Positions 36,852 through 44,956 of a DNA stretch of 47,011 bases are shown piece by piece. The notes below the pieces were generated by a model. The model worked only from the letters and a program-made list of their open reading frames with translations. It searched no databases and was not told where the DNA came from. The position numbers and the translations under genes are program-made. The first letter of the stretch is position 1; the number at the start of each line of letters is the position of its first letter. The stretch is from Anaerolineales bacterium. Lineage in GTDB: Bacteria; Chloroflexota; Anaerolineae; Anaerolineales; Villigracilaceae. The stretch is from positions 1-47,011 of the forward strand of contig JANWWK010000034.1 of NCBI GenBank assembly GCA_025056175.1, written 5' to 3'.

Positions 36852-37478
36852 ATGACTGAACCCTGGCCTTTCTCTCTCTTCCAATCGCATACATTGACCG
36901 AAACACCTCCCTACCTCATCGTGGGTCTGGGCAACCCGGGGCGAGAATACGCCCAAACCCGTCACAACATCGGCTTTATGCTGATAGACCGTCTGAGCGT
37001 GCGCCTGAACGCCCAAGGGATGAAAATTCAATCCAAAGCCATCGTCATCACCACCCAATACGAAGGCCGCAAACTCATCCTTGCCAAACCACAAACCTAC
37101 ATGAATCTCTCTGGTCAATCGGTGCAGGGACTGGTGCGCTTTTACAAAGTGCCGCTCGACCATCTGCTCGTGGCACACGATGACCTGGATTTGCCCTTCT
37201 GCACAATTCGGATGAGACCGGGCGGGGGCGCCGGCGGACAAAAAGGGGTCAAATCCATCATCGAACAGTTGGGTACGCCAGACTTTCCCCGCTTGCGGCT
37301 GGGCATTGACCGCCCCCCCGGACGCATGGACGCCGCCGCCTACGTTTTGCAGGAATTCAGTCAAAAGGAGCTGCTCACCGTCTCCGAAACGCTCGACCGT
37401 GCCGCCGAGGCCGCCCTGACATGGGTGACCGAAGGCCTGAATGCGGCCATGAACAAATTTAACGGAGCAGTCAATTAG
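36852..37478 (+). CDS. pth: Peptidyl-tRNA hydrolase
   Basis: 208 residues. Core motifs: YLIVGLGNPGREYAQTRHNIGFM with the catalytic histidine, LAKPQTYMNLSGQSV, HDDLDLPF and GGGAGGQKGVKSIIEQLG. About 20 residues precede the usual N terminus; no ATG lies nearer the core, so the start is kept. It frees tRNA from prematurely released peptidyl-tRNA. Its stop lies 3 bases from that of the convergent FtsX-like permease gene. Confidence 0.95.
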   Translation: MTEPWPFSLFQSHTLTETPPYLIVGLGNPGREYAQTRHNIGFMLIDRLSVRLNAQGMKIQSKAIVITTQYEGRKLILAKPQTYMNLSGQSVQGLVRFYKVPLDHLLVAHDDLDLPFCTIRMRPGGGAGGQKGVKSIIEQLGTPDFPRLRLGIDRPPGRMDAAAYVLQEFSQKELLTVSETLDRAAEAALTWVTEGLNAAMNKFNGAVN

Positions 37479-37481
37479 CGT

Positions 37482-38795
37482 TTATTCATACTTGAGCGCC
37501 AACACCGGCACCATCGTCGCCGCACGCAATGCCGGGTATAACCCGGAAACCAGCCCTATCAGCGTGGAAAACAGCAAAGCAAACAGCGGCAGCCACAGCG
37601 GGGTATAGACTGCCACACTCGGCGGCATACCGCCCTGCTGCGCCGTCTGATTGGCGAGATAGACAATCGCCACCACGTTGATGCCTTGCCCGGCCAGCCA
37701 GCCAATCATCACCCCACCTAACCCACCGACGAACCCAATCCCGGCGGCTTCGCCGAGAAAAATTGCCAGCACATCCCGGTTGGTCGCGCCGATGGCCTTC
37801 ATCAAGCCAATTTCCCGCGTTCGTTCGAGAATCGCCATCGTCATCGTATTGGCAATCCCAATCGCGGCCACCAGCAGAGCAATCGCGCCTACCCCACCAA
37901 AAATGACCTGTAAAATCAGGTAAAAATTGTTGATACCCTGAAGATACGCCTGCGGTGTATAGGCCTGAAAGCCCAAATCGGTAATTTGCTTGCTCACATC
38001 GAGCGCCTTTTCTACCTGCTCCACAATTACCACCGCCTGACCGTAGCCGTCCTTGTTGTAATTGATACGACGGCCCATGGCCCATTCATTGTAGGTTTTG
38101 GCATCCTCCAGACGCATATACAGCGACCAATCCGATTCGCCGCGCGTTTCTTTCAGTACCCCTGCCACCTTGAACAGCGCCATTTTGCGGATTTCTTTGC
38201 CCTGGCTGTCCCACTTGATGAAGATAAATTGTATCGTCTGGCCATACAAATCGGGCGGCGGAGGCGGCTCCTGGCCAGGACGCAGGCGAGGATTGTAAAA
38301 ACTATTCGCCACCATCGGGCCAATGACCACCGTGCCGCGTTGCAGGCGGGCTTCTCCCTGCCGCGCTTCCAGTCCCAACTCGGTTAAATCCTCCGTACCA
38401 ACGCCAATGATGCTGGAGTATCCCTCCAACTGCTTGTAGCGCATGAGCAGACTGGCCATCAGCGGGTCGCGTGGAATCACCTTCGAGACCCCAGGCAAGG
38501 CACGGATTTCGTCCAATGCCTGGTTGGTGAGCAGTTTCGTCTCCGCAGGGGCTTTGCCTCCGCCGGGCGGCAGCGGCCCTTCCCCGCCACCAAAGTTGGG
38601 GTACACCTGAATCTGGCGCAGGTCGCCAATGCCGTAAAGCTGTTCGTTGGCATTCCTTTGCAGGCCAATTGCCAGGGAGACGAGAATCACGACCGCCGCC
38701 GTGCCGATGACCACGCCAATGGCCGTCAGTGCCACGCGTGCTTTGCGGCGGTTGAGATTACCGAAAATCAATCGAAGCAGGTCGAGAGGGTTCAT
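37482..38795 (-). CDS. MacB/FtsX-type ABC transporter permease
   Basis: 437 residues. An N-terminal transmembrane helix (VALTAIGVVIGTAAVVILVS), a large extracytoplasmic MacB-PCD-like domain (about 45-290) and three C-terminal helices, including IFGGVGAIALLVAAIGIANT and the conserved TREIGLMKAIGAT. These proteins pair with MacB-like ATPases and move lipids or peptides or transmit force. Its ATG overlaps the stop of the CARDB-like gene (ATGA). The ATPase is two genes upstream. Confidence 0.92.
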   Translation of the reverse strand: MNPLDLLRLIFGNLNRRKARVALTAIGVVIGTAAVVILVSLAIGLQRNANEQLYGIGDLRQIQVYPNFGGGEGPLPPGGGKAPAETKLLTNQALDEIRALPGVSKVIPRDPLMASLLMRYKQLEGYSSIIGVGTEDLTELGLEARQGEARLQRGTVVIGPMVANSFYNPRLRPGQEPPPPPDLYGQTIQFIFIKWDSQGKEIRKMALFKVAGVLKETRGESDWSLYMRLEDAKTYNEWAMGRRINYNKDGYGQAVVIVEQVEKALDVSKQITDLGFQAYTPQAYLQGINNFYLILQVIFGGVGAIALLVAAIGIANTMTMAILERTREIGLMKAIGATNRDVLAIFLGEAAGIGFVGGLGGVMIGWLAGQGINVVAIVYLANQTAQQGGMPPSVAVYTPLWLPLFALLFSTLIGLVSGLYPALRAATMVPVLALKYE

Positions 38796-40534
38796 CCGCC
38801 TTTGAAGCCTCCACCAGGCGCGGGCAGGGGTTCTTCGGAGGGCGGCTGAATCGGCTGCTGTTGGGGTGTGCCGCTATCCAGGCCAAACAGCCCCAACAGG
38901 AAGCGCCAGGCTTTTTGCCAGAAGGTCTCTTCCCCGCCCGGCAGGGGATATTCGCCGCCGCCAGGCATGTTGGGGTCAGGAGTCGGTTCCATCGGCATTT
39001 CCAGCACATCGAGTGTGAGCGTTTTGACGATGGTACGCGGCTGATTGAAATCATCGGTGTACTCAATCGTCACCGTCAGTTCCAGCGCGCCGGGCATATC
39101 GGGGGTAACGGTCGAATCGAAGGTGAAAAAACCGCCCGGTTCAATGTTTCCGACCAGAGTAGTGCTATTTTCGACCATGCCATTGCTGGCGCTGATTTTC
39201 ATGCTGCCCAGCACAGCAGATTTCTTGCCCAAATTGCTAATCTGAAGCGGTAGGGGATTGGGCATCCCCGCCGTCAGGCTAAAGACAGGTTGATAGAAAC
39301 TGACTTCCACGACCGGTAACTGATAGACCAGCAGGGTGATGACTTGTTCATCGTTAATCACGTTATTCCTGGCATCGGTATAAGAGAGCGTAATTTTGAG
39401 CGGATACGCGCCAGGGTTGGTGGAAACGTTGACGATAAGCTTTTGCTCGGCGCGGAAGGTCCCGCCGGGAGGAATATCACCCAACGATTGGATATTGGAC
39501 GAACCAACCGGTGCGAAGTTGGTAAATTCCCCGCTGCCGCCCGAAACGCCGCCTGGCTGGGGTGTGCCGCTGCTGCCACCCGCCCCTGCCGAGCCACCAC
39601 CGACAATCATTGTCACCCCTTTGGCGTTGGCGTTGCCCATGTTCTGAATGGTCAACCCCAGCGTGAACTGCACGCCAGGCTGGAGAGGTTGAACATCGGT
39701 CTGATATGCGGTGATAACTAACTGTGAGCGGGTGACACCGGTGGGAGTGGGGGTATTGGCCGGAACATAATTCGCAGCCACAACCGGCACGGTCAACACG
39801 AATTTTTCGGTGTACTGGGTGGCTTTTTCATCGTAGTAGGTGACAGTCATCTCAACAATGACGTTCGTTTTGCCAAAAAGGGGTGCGCCAGGACGCATTG
39901 CCTGGCCAACATCGAAACTGACGCCCGAATCCACATCGCCAATCACAGCCACGCCGCCGGTTTTGAGCGGCACCAAATCGGCTGATGTGAAGACGGCCTG
40001 CGCGTTATAGGCGCGATACTGTCCGGCGTTTTCCATCCGCACAATCAGGTTGAAATCTTGCCCGTAACGAATTTCGCCGACGCTGGTTCGATACGATTTG
40101 ACGGCCAGTTGCGGACGCCCAAAGGGGCCAGGCGTGGCTGTAGGCTGGGGAGTAGCCGTGGGGATGGGGGTGTTGGTTGGCGGTGGCGCAGCCAGAACGG
40201 TGAGCGAGGAGAACGAATCGGCAGGCGGAGAGAGCAGACTGCTGGCTGTTATGGTGTATACACCCGCAGGCACATCGGCAGGGACAAGAACGGTCAACTG
40301 CGTGGTACTCCAGGAAGTAATAACCAGCGGGTTCGAGTAGCCGCTCAACGTCACCACCACATCCGACTCGAAGCCGCTCCCCGTGATAGTGACGGTGGAG
40401 ACCACCCCCCCAGGCACTGCTGCCGGAGAAATGCCAGTAATATCGAGGGCATAGGCCGGGCCAGGCAGCGCCAGAGATGAGATGAGGACGAAAAAAATCG
40501 CAACAAGAGAAAAAGGTTTGATTTCGAGTTTCAT
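38792..40534 (-). CDS. Exported IPT/CARDB-domain protein (S-layer-like, COG1361 type)
   Basis: 580 residues from the ATG at 40534, preceded by AGGAG. A signal peptide (SLVAIFFVLISSLALPGPAYA) leads to an IPT/TIG domain (DITGISPAAVPGGVVSTVTI, then ITGSGFESDVVVTL), a Thr/Pro linker and several CARDB-like beta domains (about 140-500: LIVRMENAGQYRAYNAQAVF, LGLTIQNMGNANAKGV, LPLQISNLGKKSAVLG). A C-terminal hydrophobic segment (FWQKAWRFLLGLFGL) is followed by a Pro-rich tail. It is placed between ATPase and permease genes, so it probably acts as the extracytoplasmic partner of the transporter, perhaps in the role MacA-like adaptors have elsewhere (inference). Confidence 0.85.
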   Translation of the reverse strand: MKLEIKPFSLVAIFFVLISSLALPGPAYALDITGISPAAVPGGVVSTVTITGSGFESDVVVTLSGYSNPLVITSWSTTQLTVLVPADVPAGVYTITASSLLSPPADSFSSLTVLAAPPPTNTPIPTATPQPTATPGPFGRPQLAVKSYRTSVGEIRYGQDFNLIVRMENAGQYRAYNAQAVFTSADLVPLKTGGVAVIGDVDSGVSFDVGQAMRPGAPLFGKTNVIVEMTVTYYDEKATQYTEKFVLTVPVVAANYVPANTPTPTGVTRSQLVITAYQTDVQPLQPGVQFTLGLTIQNMGNANAKGVTMIVGGGSAGAGGSSGTPQPGGVSGGSGEFTNFAPVGSSNIQSLGDIPPGGTFRAEQKLIVNVSTNPGAYPLKITLSYTDARNNVINDEQVITLLVYQLPVVEVSFYQPVFSLTAGMPNPLPLQISNLGKKSAVLGSMKISASNGMVENSTTLVGNIEPGGFFTFDSTVTPDMPGALELTVTIEYTDDFNQPRTIVKTLTLDVLEMPMEPTPDPNMPGGGEYPLPGGEETFWQKAWRFLLGLFGLDSGTPQQQPIQPPSEEPLPAPGGGFKGG

Positions 40535-40568
40535 ATTTGCTCCTGCGTAGCGGCATGTTGCGCCACGT

Positions 40569-41273
40569 TTACTCCAAAACAGCCTGCTGATATTCAGTTT
40601 CACTGACCACTTTGCCATCGAGCAGGAAAATTTTGTGGGTAGCAAAGCGCGTCATGCGCGGGTCGTGCGTTACAACCAGGACAGTACGCCCCTGTTCGTG
40701 CAGTTCGGCCAGCAGGTGCATGATGCTGTTGCCGCTGGAAGTATCCAGGTTGCCGGTCGGCTCGTCCGCGAGAATGAGGGAAGGGTCATTGACCAGGGCA
40801 CGAGCAACGGCTACACGTTGCTGCTGACCGCCCGAAAGTTCGTTCGGTCTGTGCGCGCTGCGGTCTTCCAGCCCCACCCGCGCCAGCAATTGCAAAGCCC
40901 GCCGGTCGCGTTCTCTTGCTGGAACACCCGCAAATTGCATCGGAAAGCCAACGTTTTCACGTGCGGTCATGCTCTGAATCAGGTTGAACGATTGAAAAAT
41001 GAAGCCCACCGTTTTACGGCGAAAAAGCGCCAGCTGGTTTTCGTCCATCTGGTCGAGACGCGCGCCATTGACTTCGATTTGCCCGGCGGAGGGTCTATCC
41101 AGGCCGCCAAGCAGGTAGAGCAGGGTGCTTTTGCCAGAGCCAGAAGGGCCCATGACGACTGTAAAACTTTTTGCAGGAATCTCCAGGCTGACGCCATCCA
41201 GGGCGCGCACAGTGGTTTGCCCCATCTGGAAATGCTTCTTCAGGTTACTAACGCGAATAAAAGGGGAAGTCAT
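40569..41273 (-). CDS. MacB/LolD-type ABC transporter ATPase
   Basis: 234 residues from the ATG at 41273 (an in-frame TTG two codons earlier overlaps the Yip1 stop). Walker A GPSGSGKST, Q-loop FQSFNLIQSMTARENV, signature LSGGQQQRVAVARAL, Walker B LILADEPTGNLD, and the H-loop in VVTHDPRMT. These match the MacB/LolD/FtsE-like group that works with FtsX-fold permeases, such as the one two genes downstream. Confidence 0.95.
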   Translation of the reverse strand: MTSPFIRVSNLKKHFQMGQTTVRALDGVSLEIPAKSFTVVMGPSGSGKSTLLYLLGGLDRPSAGQIEVNGARLDQMDENQLALFRRKTVGFIFQSFNLIQSMTARENVGFPMQFAGVPARERDRRALQLLARVGLEDRSAHRPNELSGGQQQRVAVARALVNDPSLILADEPTGNLDTSSGNSIMHLLAELHEQGRTVLVVTHDPRMTRFATHKIFLLDGKVVSETEYQQAVLE

Positions 41274-41275
41274 GC

Positions 41276-42046
41276 TCAAAACTGCCGGGTTACCATCAGG
41301 CCGCCCAGCCGCGAGGCCAGAGTCCCCAGGCCGGCTTGCGCCAGCAGGGAGAGAATCAGCACACTGAACACGCCTGCAGCCGCTTTGGGGCCAGACAGGC
41401 TATCGGACAGACGAAACGCGAGAACGAGCAGGAAAAGATGCCAGAAGAAGAAAATATCCACATTTGCCAGAATTTGAGCCAGGAAGACCGCACCGGCATC
41501 GGTTGCAGTGACAAAGCCAGAAAGCCCAGGACTGGCAATGGCGCGCCCTGCGGCCAGCATAAAAACCACGCGCAACAGGTCACGCAGAGCAAAGGGAATG
41601 CTGGCCCAGGCCGTGAGGCCCAACGCGCTTCCCATCGCGCCGCGCCCACCGAGCAGCGTGGAGGCCAGGTGCAAAAGGCCGGCAAGGACGAGCCAACCCA
41701 GCCACAACCCACTCAATCCCAGCACCATTGGGATGACATACACAAACACCGGGCTTTGAGTCTGTTGAATGGCTTGCATGTAATTGTTCTGCATTTCGGG
41801 AGTCCACCACTGCCAATCGGGCGGCAGCGGAACCTGCCCCATCGCTGCGGCCTGCGCCTGGAAGTAACCGCTCACAAGAAGGCGCAAAACGAGCGCCAGG
41901 CTCAAGAACAGCATCGGCATTTGCCAGGCAATCGGTTCACTGGCAATCATCTCGGCAAGATGCCGGCGGGGCTGAAAAGGAAACGCAAACAGGCGCTTGA
42001 AATCGAACCGTCTGGATACAGGGGGGAGGGAGGTTGTTTCGCTCAT
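41276..42046 (-). CDS. Yip1-family multi-pass membrane protein
   Basis: 256 residues. A cytoplasmic N terminus (PRRHLAEMIASEPIAWQMPM) resembles the W/P motif of Yip1-domain proteins (PF04893), followed by five to six hydrophobic helices (MLFLSLALVLRLLVSGYF, VYVIPMVLGLSGLWLGWLVL, VFFLA-type segments). Role in bacteria unknown. It opens the ABC operon, so it may assemble or regulate the transporter. No Shine-Dalgarno; extended -10 promoter about 34 bases upstream. Confidence 0.8.
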   Translation of the reverse strand: MSETTSLPPVSRRFDFKRLFAFPFQPRRHLAEMIASEPIAWQMPMLFLSLALVLRLLVSGYFQAQAAAMGQVPLPPDWQWWTPEMQNNYMQAIQQTQSPVFVYVIPMVLGLSGLWLGWLVLAGLLHLASTLLGGRGAMGSALGLTAWASIPFALRDLLRVVFMLAAGRAIASPGLSGFVTATDAGAVFLAQILANVDIFFFWHLFLLVLAFRLSDSLSGPKAAAGVFSVLILSLLAQAGLGTLASRLGGLMVTRQF

Positions 42047-42079
42047 AAGGGGAAAGGAAAGAGAGAACGGCTCAACAGG

Positions 42080-42088
42080 ATTGTATCA
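42080..42088 (-). promoter_or_regulatory. Extended -10 promoter of the Yip1/ABC operon
   Basis: Minus-strand TGATACAAT, a TGn plus TACAAT, giving a leader of roughly 25-30 bases before the ATG at 42046. No -35 evident. Confidence 0.5.
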
Positions 42089-42169
42089 CCGTATCGAAAC
42101 CCTTTTTATAGACGATGAGATTCCCCCTTTTGTTCCTCAGAAGCCATCAACGCAGAGATTTTGGTGACG

Positions 42170-43009
42170 CTACAATTCGCGCGCCACCTTCTCACCTGGT
42201 TGAACGGGCGGGTAAGCACGCATGTAGGTATCTTGCTCGCCGAGCAAGCGAAAAATTGCGCCAATAACGCCCCGCCGCATCTGGCTGCCGCCTTGTGAAG
42301 CATGACACGCACTGGCGAGGGTCTTCTTGTGCGCGACACGAGTATAGTCAATACGGACGTGGGTCGGGAAATCCACTTCGGCCAGGGAGGCCAGGTCAAT
42401 ATCTTTGTTACGTCCCCAGCGAGTGGGGTCGCCGCCAAACAGGCGAATCAGGCGGACGGCAACTTTGAGCAGCGTGCGCGGAACGGTGTGAAAATAGAGT
42501 TTGGCCGGTTGAAAAGGCAAACCGGCTTCAGGTGCAAAGGTAGGGTCAGCGGCTCTCTCAAAAGCCAGTACAGTTGCACGGTGGATGTGGATATGGTCTG
42601 GATGACGATAGGCACCAATCGGGTCAAAGGTGATGACGACCTCGGGCTGTAATTCGCGGATATAGCGGACGACTCTGGCAGCGACTTCTTCGAGTGGGGC
42701 ATTGATTTGCGCCTGCGGATGATGGTTGGCTTCCATACCCGGCATGCCGGAGTCGCGGTAATCCAGGAAGAAAACGGCTTTCAGTCCAAGGTGCCGGGCC
42801 GCGCAGCGCAGTTCACTTTCGCGCAGTTCGGCAATCGAGTGAAATCCTTCCAAAAAATGCGGGTCTACCGTGCCGGCTTCGCCACGCGTGGCGCAGACCA
42901 GGTACACATCCCAGCCGCGTTCGGCATACAGGGCCAGCGTGCCACCCATGCCAAAGGATTCATCATCAGGGTGAGCGAGAACAGCAAGAAGAGTGCGAGG
43001 TCGGCTCAT
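42170..43009 (-). CDS. PIG-L/LmbE-family deacetylase
   Basis: 279 residues. AHPDDESFGMGG (12-23) carries the zinc-binding His-Asp pair, and the second metal motif is HPDHIHIH in GAYRHPDH. GEAGTVDP is typical of the MshB/Mca subgroup. These enzymes remove acetyl groups from GlcNAc-type substrates or cleave mycothiol/bacillithiol conjugates. No low-molecular-weight thiol genes are next to it. GGAGA precedes the ATG. A terminator lies between it and the upstream histidine kinase. Confidence 0.9.
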   Translation of the reverse strand: MSRPRTLLAVLAHPDDESFGMGGTLALYAERGWDVYLVCATRGEAGTVDPHFLEGFHSIAELRESELRCAARHLGLKAVFFLDYRDSGMPGMEANHHPQAQINAPLEEVAARVVRYIRELQPEVVITFDPIGAYRHPDHIHIHRATVLAFERAADPTFAPEAGLPFQPAKLYFHTVPRTLLKVAVRLIRLFGGDPTRWGRNKDIDLASLAEVDFPTHVRIDYTRVAHKKTLASACHASQGGSQMRRGVIGAIFRLLGEQDTYMRAYPPVQPGEKVAREL

Positions 43010-43021
43010 CGTTTCTCCATG

Positions 43022-43049
43022 AAAAAAGGCCTGACGCAGAAACGTCAGG
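43022..43049 (-). terminator. Rho-independent terminator after the REC-PAS kinase gene
   Basis: Read on the minus strand, a perfect 7-bp stem cctgacg/cgtcagg (43049-43043 with 43036-43030), 6-base loop, then CC and six T (43027-43022). It ends 13 bases before the PIG-L ATG. Confidence 0.85.
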
Positions 43050-43055
43050 TCTCGA

Positions 43056-43061
43056 ATTATA
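43056..43061 (-). promoter_or_regulatory. Possible -10 upstream of the PIG-L gene
   Basis: Minus-strand TATAAT lies between the kinase stop and the terminator. If active, its transcripts would pass through the terminator before reaching the PIG-L gene. No -35 evident; may be chance. Confidence 0.3.
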
Positions 43062-43078
43062 CGTCAGATTCTCCAAAT

Positions 43079-44569
43079 TCACTCAGCGCGATAGGGCGCA
43101 GCAATCCGTTCTACCTGCCGGATAGTCTCTTCGAGAGGAATTTTCATCTCGACCACAATGCCGGGACCATCGGGCCGGTTGCGCAAACGCAGACTGCCGC
43201 CCGCCTTCCACACCAGGGTAGCCACCATCGGGAAACCCAATCCCATACCGGGCAATTCGCCGGTAAAGTCCTTTTCGCCCTGCACATAGGGCAGCCAGGC
43301 CCAGCGCATCTGCTCTGGCGTCAGGTTTATGCCATCGTCGGCCACACGGATATCAACGAATCCAGCCAGGGTTTGTCCAATCGAAATGTCCACATTCGGG
43401 TTGTGTTGGGGATGGAATTTGCGAGCGTTTTCAAGCAGTTCGTGCAAAATCATCTCCAGCGCATCGGGGGTCAGCGCAATCGTCTTTTGCTGGAGATGGT
43501 CTGGCAAAGAAAGCGTAACCTGTTCCACCCCCAGTAGACGGCAAATTTCAGCCAGCATAGCAGGTACAAGAGATAAAGGCGCGGGTTGACCCAGGTTAAG
43601 CGCCAGCGGTGCGTCAATGTAGGTGAGAATTTTGCGAATCTCACCTGCCAGTCGTTCAGCGCCACCAATCGCACCGCGCGCATACTCGCGGATTTCATCG
43701 GGTGTCAACATATCCATCTTGTTCTTGATGATGGTCAGGTGACTGATCAGGATGGATAGTGGCGTGCGAAGTTTGTGCGCCACAACCGTGTGGAAACGGC
43801 GCATATCCTGATAAATCGCCATCCGTTCGGTCACATCGCGCAGACGTGCAATCCGCTGATACTCAGTGCCGACTTGGATTTCATGCGCCTCCAGAATAAG
43901 CCAGGCGGCACGGGCAGTAGGGGTTTCTGGCTGCACCAAAAAGCACGGCTCCGGTTCTTCTAGCCAGTGTTCCCATACATGAACAGGCTCAGGCAGATAA
44001 AGGCGTTCTACGGCAGAGACAAACGGCAAACCAAGATACTCTTCGTCCAGGTTGAGTAGTTCCAGCGTGCGCTCGTTGGCATACAGAATGCTACCGGCGC
44101 GGTCGAGCAACAGGTAGCCTTCCTGAGCATGGTCGGCCATCCACGTAAAACGGGAAAGGTTTGCCAGCAACAAACGCTGTGGATTGAGGCGTGTGAGCGC
44201 ACGCAGACGTGCCAGCAGTTCGAGGCCGTCGAGCGGTTTTTCCAGAAAGTCATCGGCCCCGGCGCTCAAACCAGCAGCGCGCTCATCGCGGTTCTGCCGC
44301 GAAGAAAGCATCAGGATAGGAACATTCCCTAACAGGCGGCTGGCGCGCAAACGACGGCAGGTTTCAAAAGAATCCACCGTCGGGTCAATATCCAGCACCA
44401 TGACGGTCGGCAAAAGTTCTTCGGCCTGGCGCAAAAACACATCGGACGTGCCTGCAAAGCGCAAGCCCAGACCGGTATTTTCCAGCAATGCAGCTATTTC
44501 TGCACGCAGAGCGGCATTCACAACCAAACAGAGAATGATGCTTTCATCGGGAGATGAATTGAACGACAT
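43079..44569 (-). CDS. REC-PAS-HisKA-HATPase histidine kinase
   Basis: 496 residues, cytoplasmic. The N-terminal receiver domain (about 10-125) has the phospho-acceptor Asp60 in VMVLDIDPT and Lys111 in FLEKPLDG. A PAS domain (about 145-250, LLDRAGSILYANERTLELLN) follows, then HisKA with His265 in VVAHKLRTPLSILISH, and an ATPase domain (ELLENARKFHPQ, VADDGINLTPEQ, GMGLGFPMVATL). It probably works as an intermediate of a phosphorelay fed by another kinase. It ends in a terminator before the PIG-L gene. Confidence 0.92.
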   Translation of the reverse strand: MSFNSSPDESIILCLVVNAALRAEIAALLENTGLGLRFAGTSDVFLRQAEELLPTVMVLDIDPTVDSFETCRRLRASRLLGNVPILMLSSRQNRDERAAGLSAGADDFLEKPLDGLELLARLRALTRLNPQRLLLANLSRFTWMADHAQEGYLLLDRAGSILYANERTLELLNLDEEYLGLPFVSAVERLYLPEPVHVWEHWLEEPEPCFLVQPETPTARAAWLILEAHEIQVGTEYQRIARLRDVTERMAIYQDMRRFHTVVAHKLRTPLSILISHLTIIKNKMDMLTPDEIREYARGAIGGAERLAGEIRKILTYIDAPLALNLGQPAPLSLVPAMLAEICRLLGVEQVTLSLPDHLQQKTIALTPDALEMILHELLENARKFHPQHNPNVDISIGQTLAGFVDIRVADDGINLTPEQMRWAWLPYVQGEKDFTGELPGMGLGFPMVATLVWKAGGSLRLRNRPDGPGIVVEMKIPLEETIRQVERIAAPYRAE

Positions 44570-44956
44570 AACATCATTCTACTGAAAATACAACTTCAGG
44601 ACATTGCATGTCTATATCCTTTCGACCGCAAAGCGGCGATTTCGCTGCCAAAAGTAGCGCAACTCTGCGCAATTTTTCCTCTCTCCCGATGGGACTGCGA
44701 AGCGCGCCGAAGCGAATCGTCAGGAAAAGCCCCGCAAAGCGGGATGAGAGAGGCCAGACTTGCAAAAAATACGCTTCAGAAAGGTTACTCTGCCCACTAT
44801 CGTGTACAATAGAAATATGCCCCGGTTGCCTGATTTTGCTTTTGGGCGGGAGAAGCAATGTTCAGCCTTCTATTCCATTCTGCAGGTCAGAATATGTTGT
44901 ATCGTCCCTTTCGCCGCACGCATCGGTTATTGACGTAGTTAGTAGATGTAAAAAAG
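44570..44956. other. Structured intergenic region between divergent histidine kinase genes
   Basis: 387 bases without a convincing gene. Hairpins: ccgc-aaa-gcgg (44626-44636), gcgca-actc-tgcgc followed by aattttt (44657-44677), cccgc-aaa-gcggg (44731-44743), and a longer pairing of cctctctc (44678-44685) with gagagagg (44746-44753) that can extend by ccg/cgg with a 2-base bulge. The last two compete for the same bases. TACAAT near 44805 may be a -10 for the downstream kinase. Identity as an RNA is unproven. Confidence 0.4.

Noticed and set aside
43763-43786. REC-PAS kinase judged inactive because the H-box reads HKLRTPL
   Set aside because: Lys after the histidine occurs in many HisKA domains; the ATPase motifs look complete.
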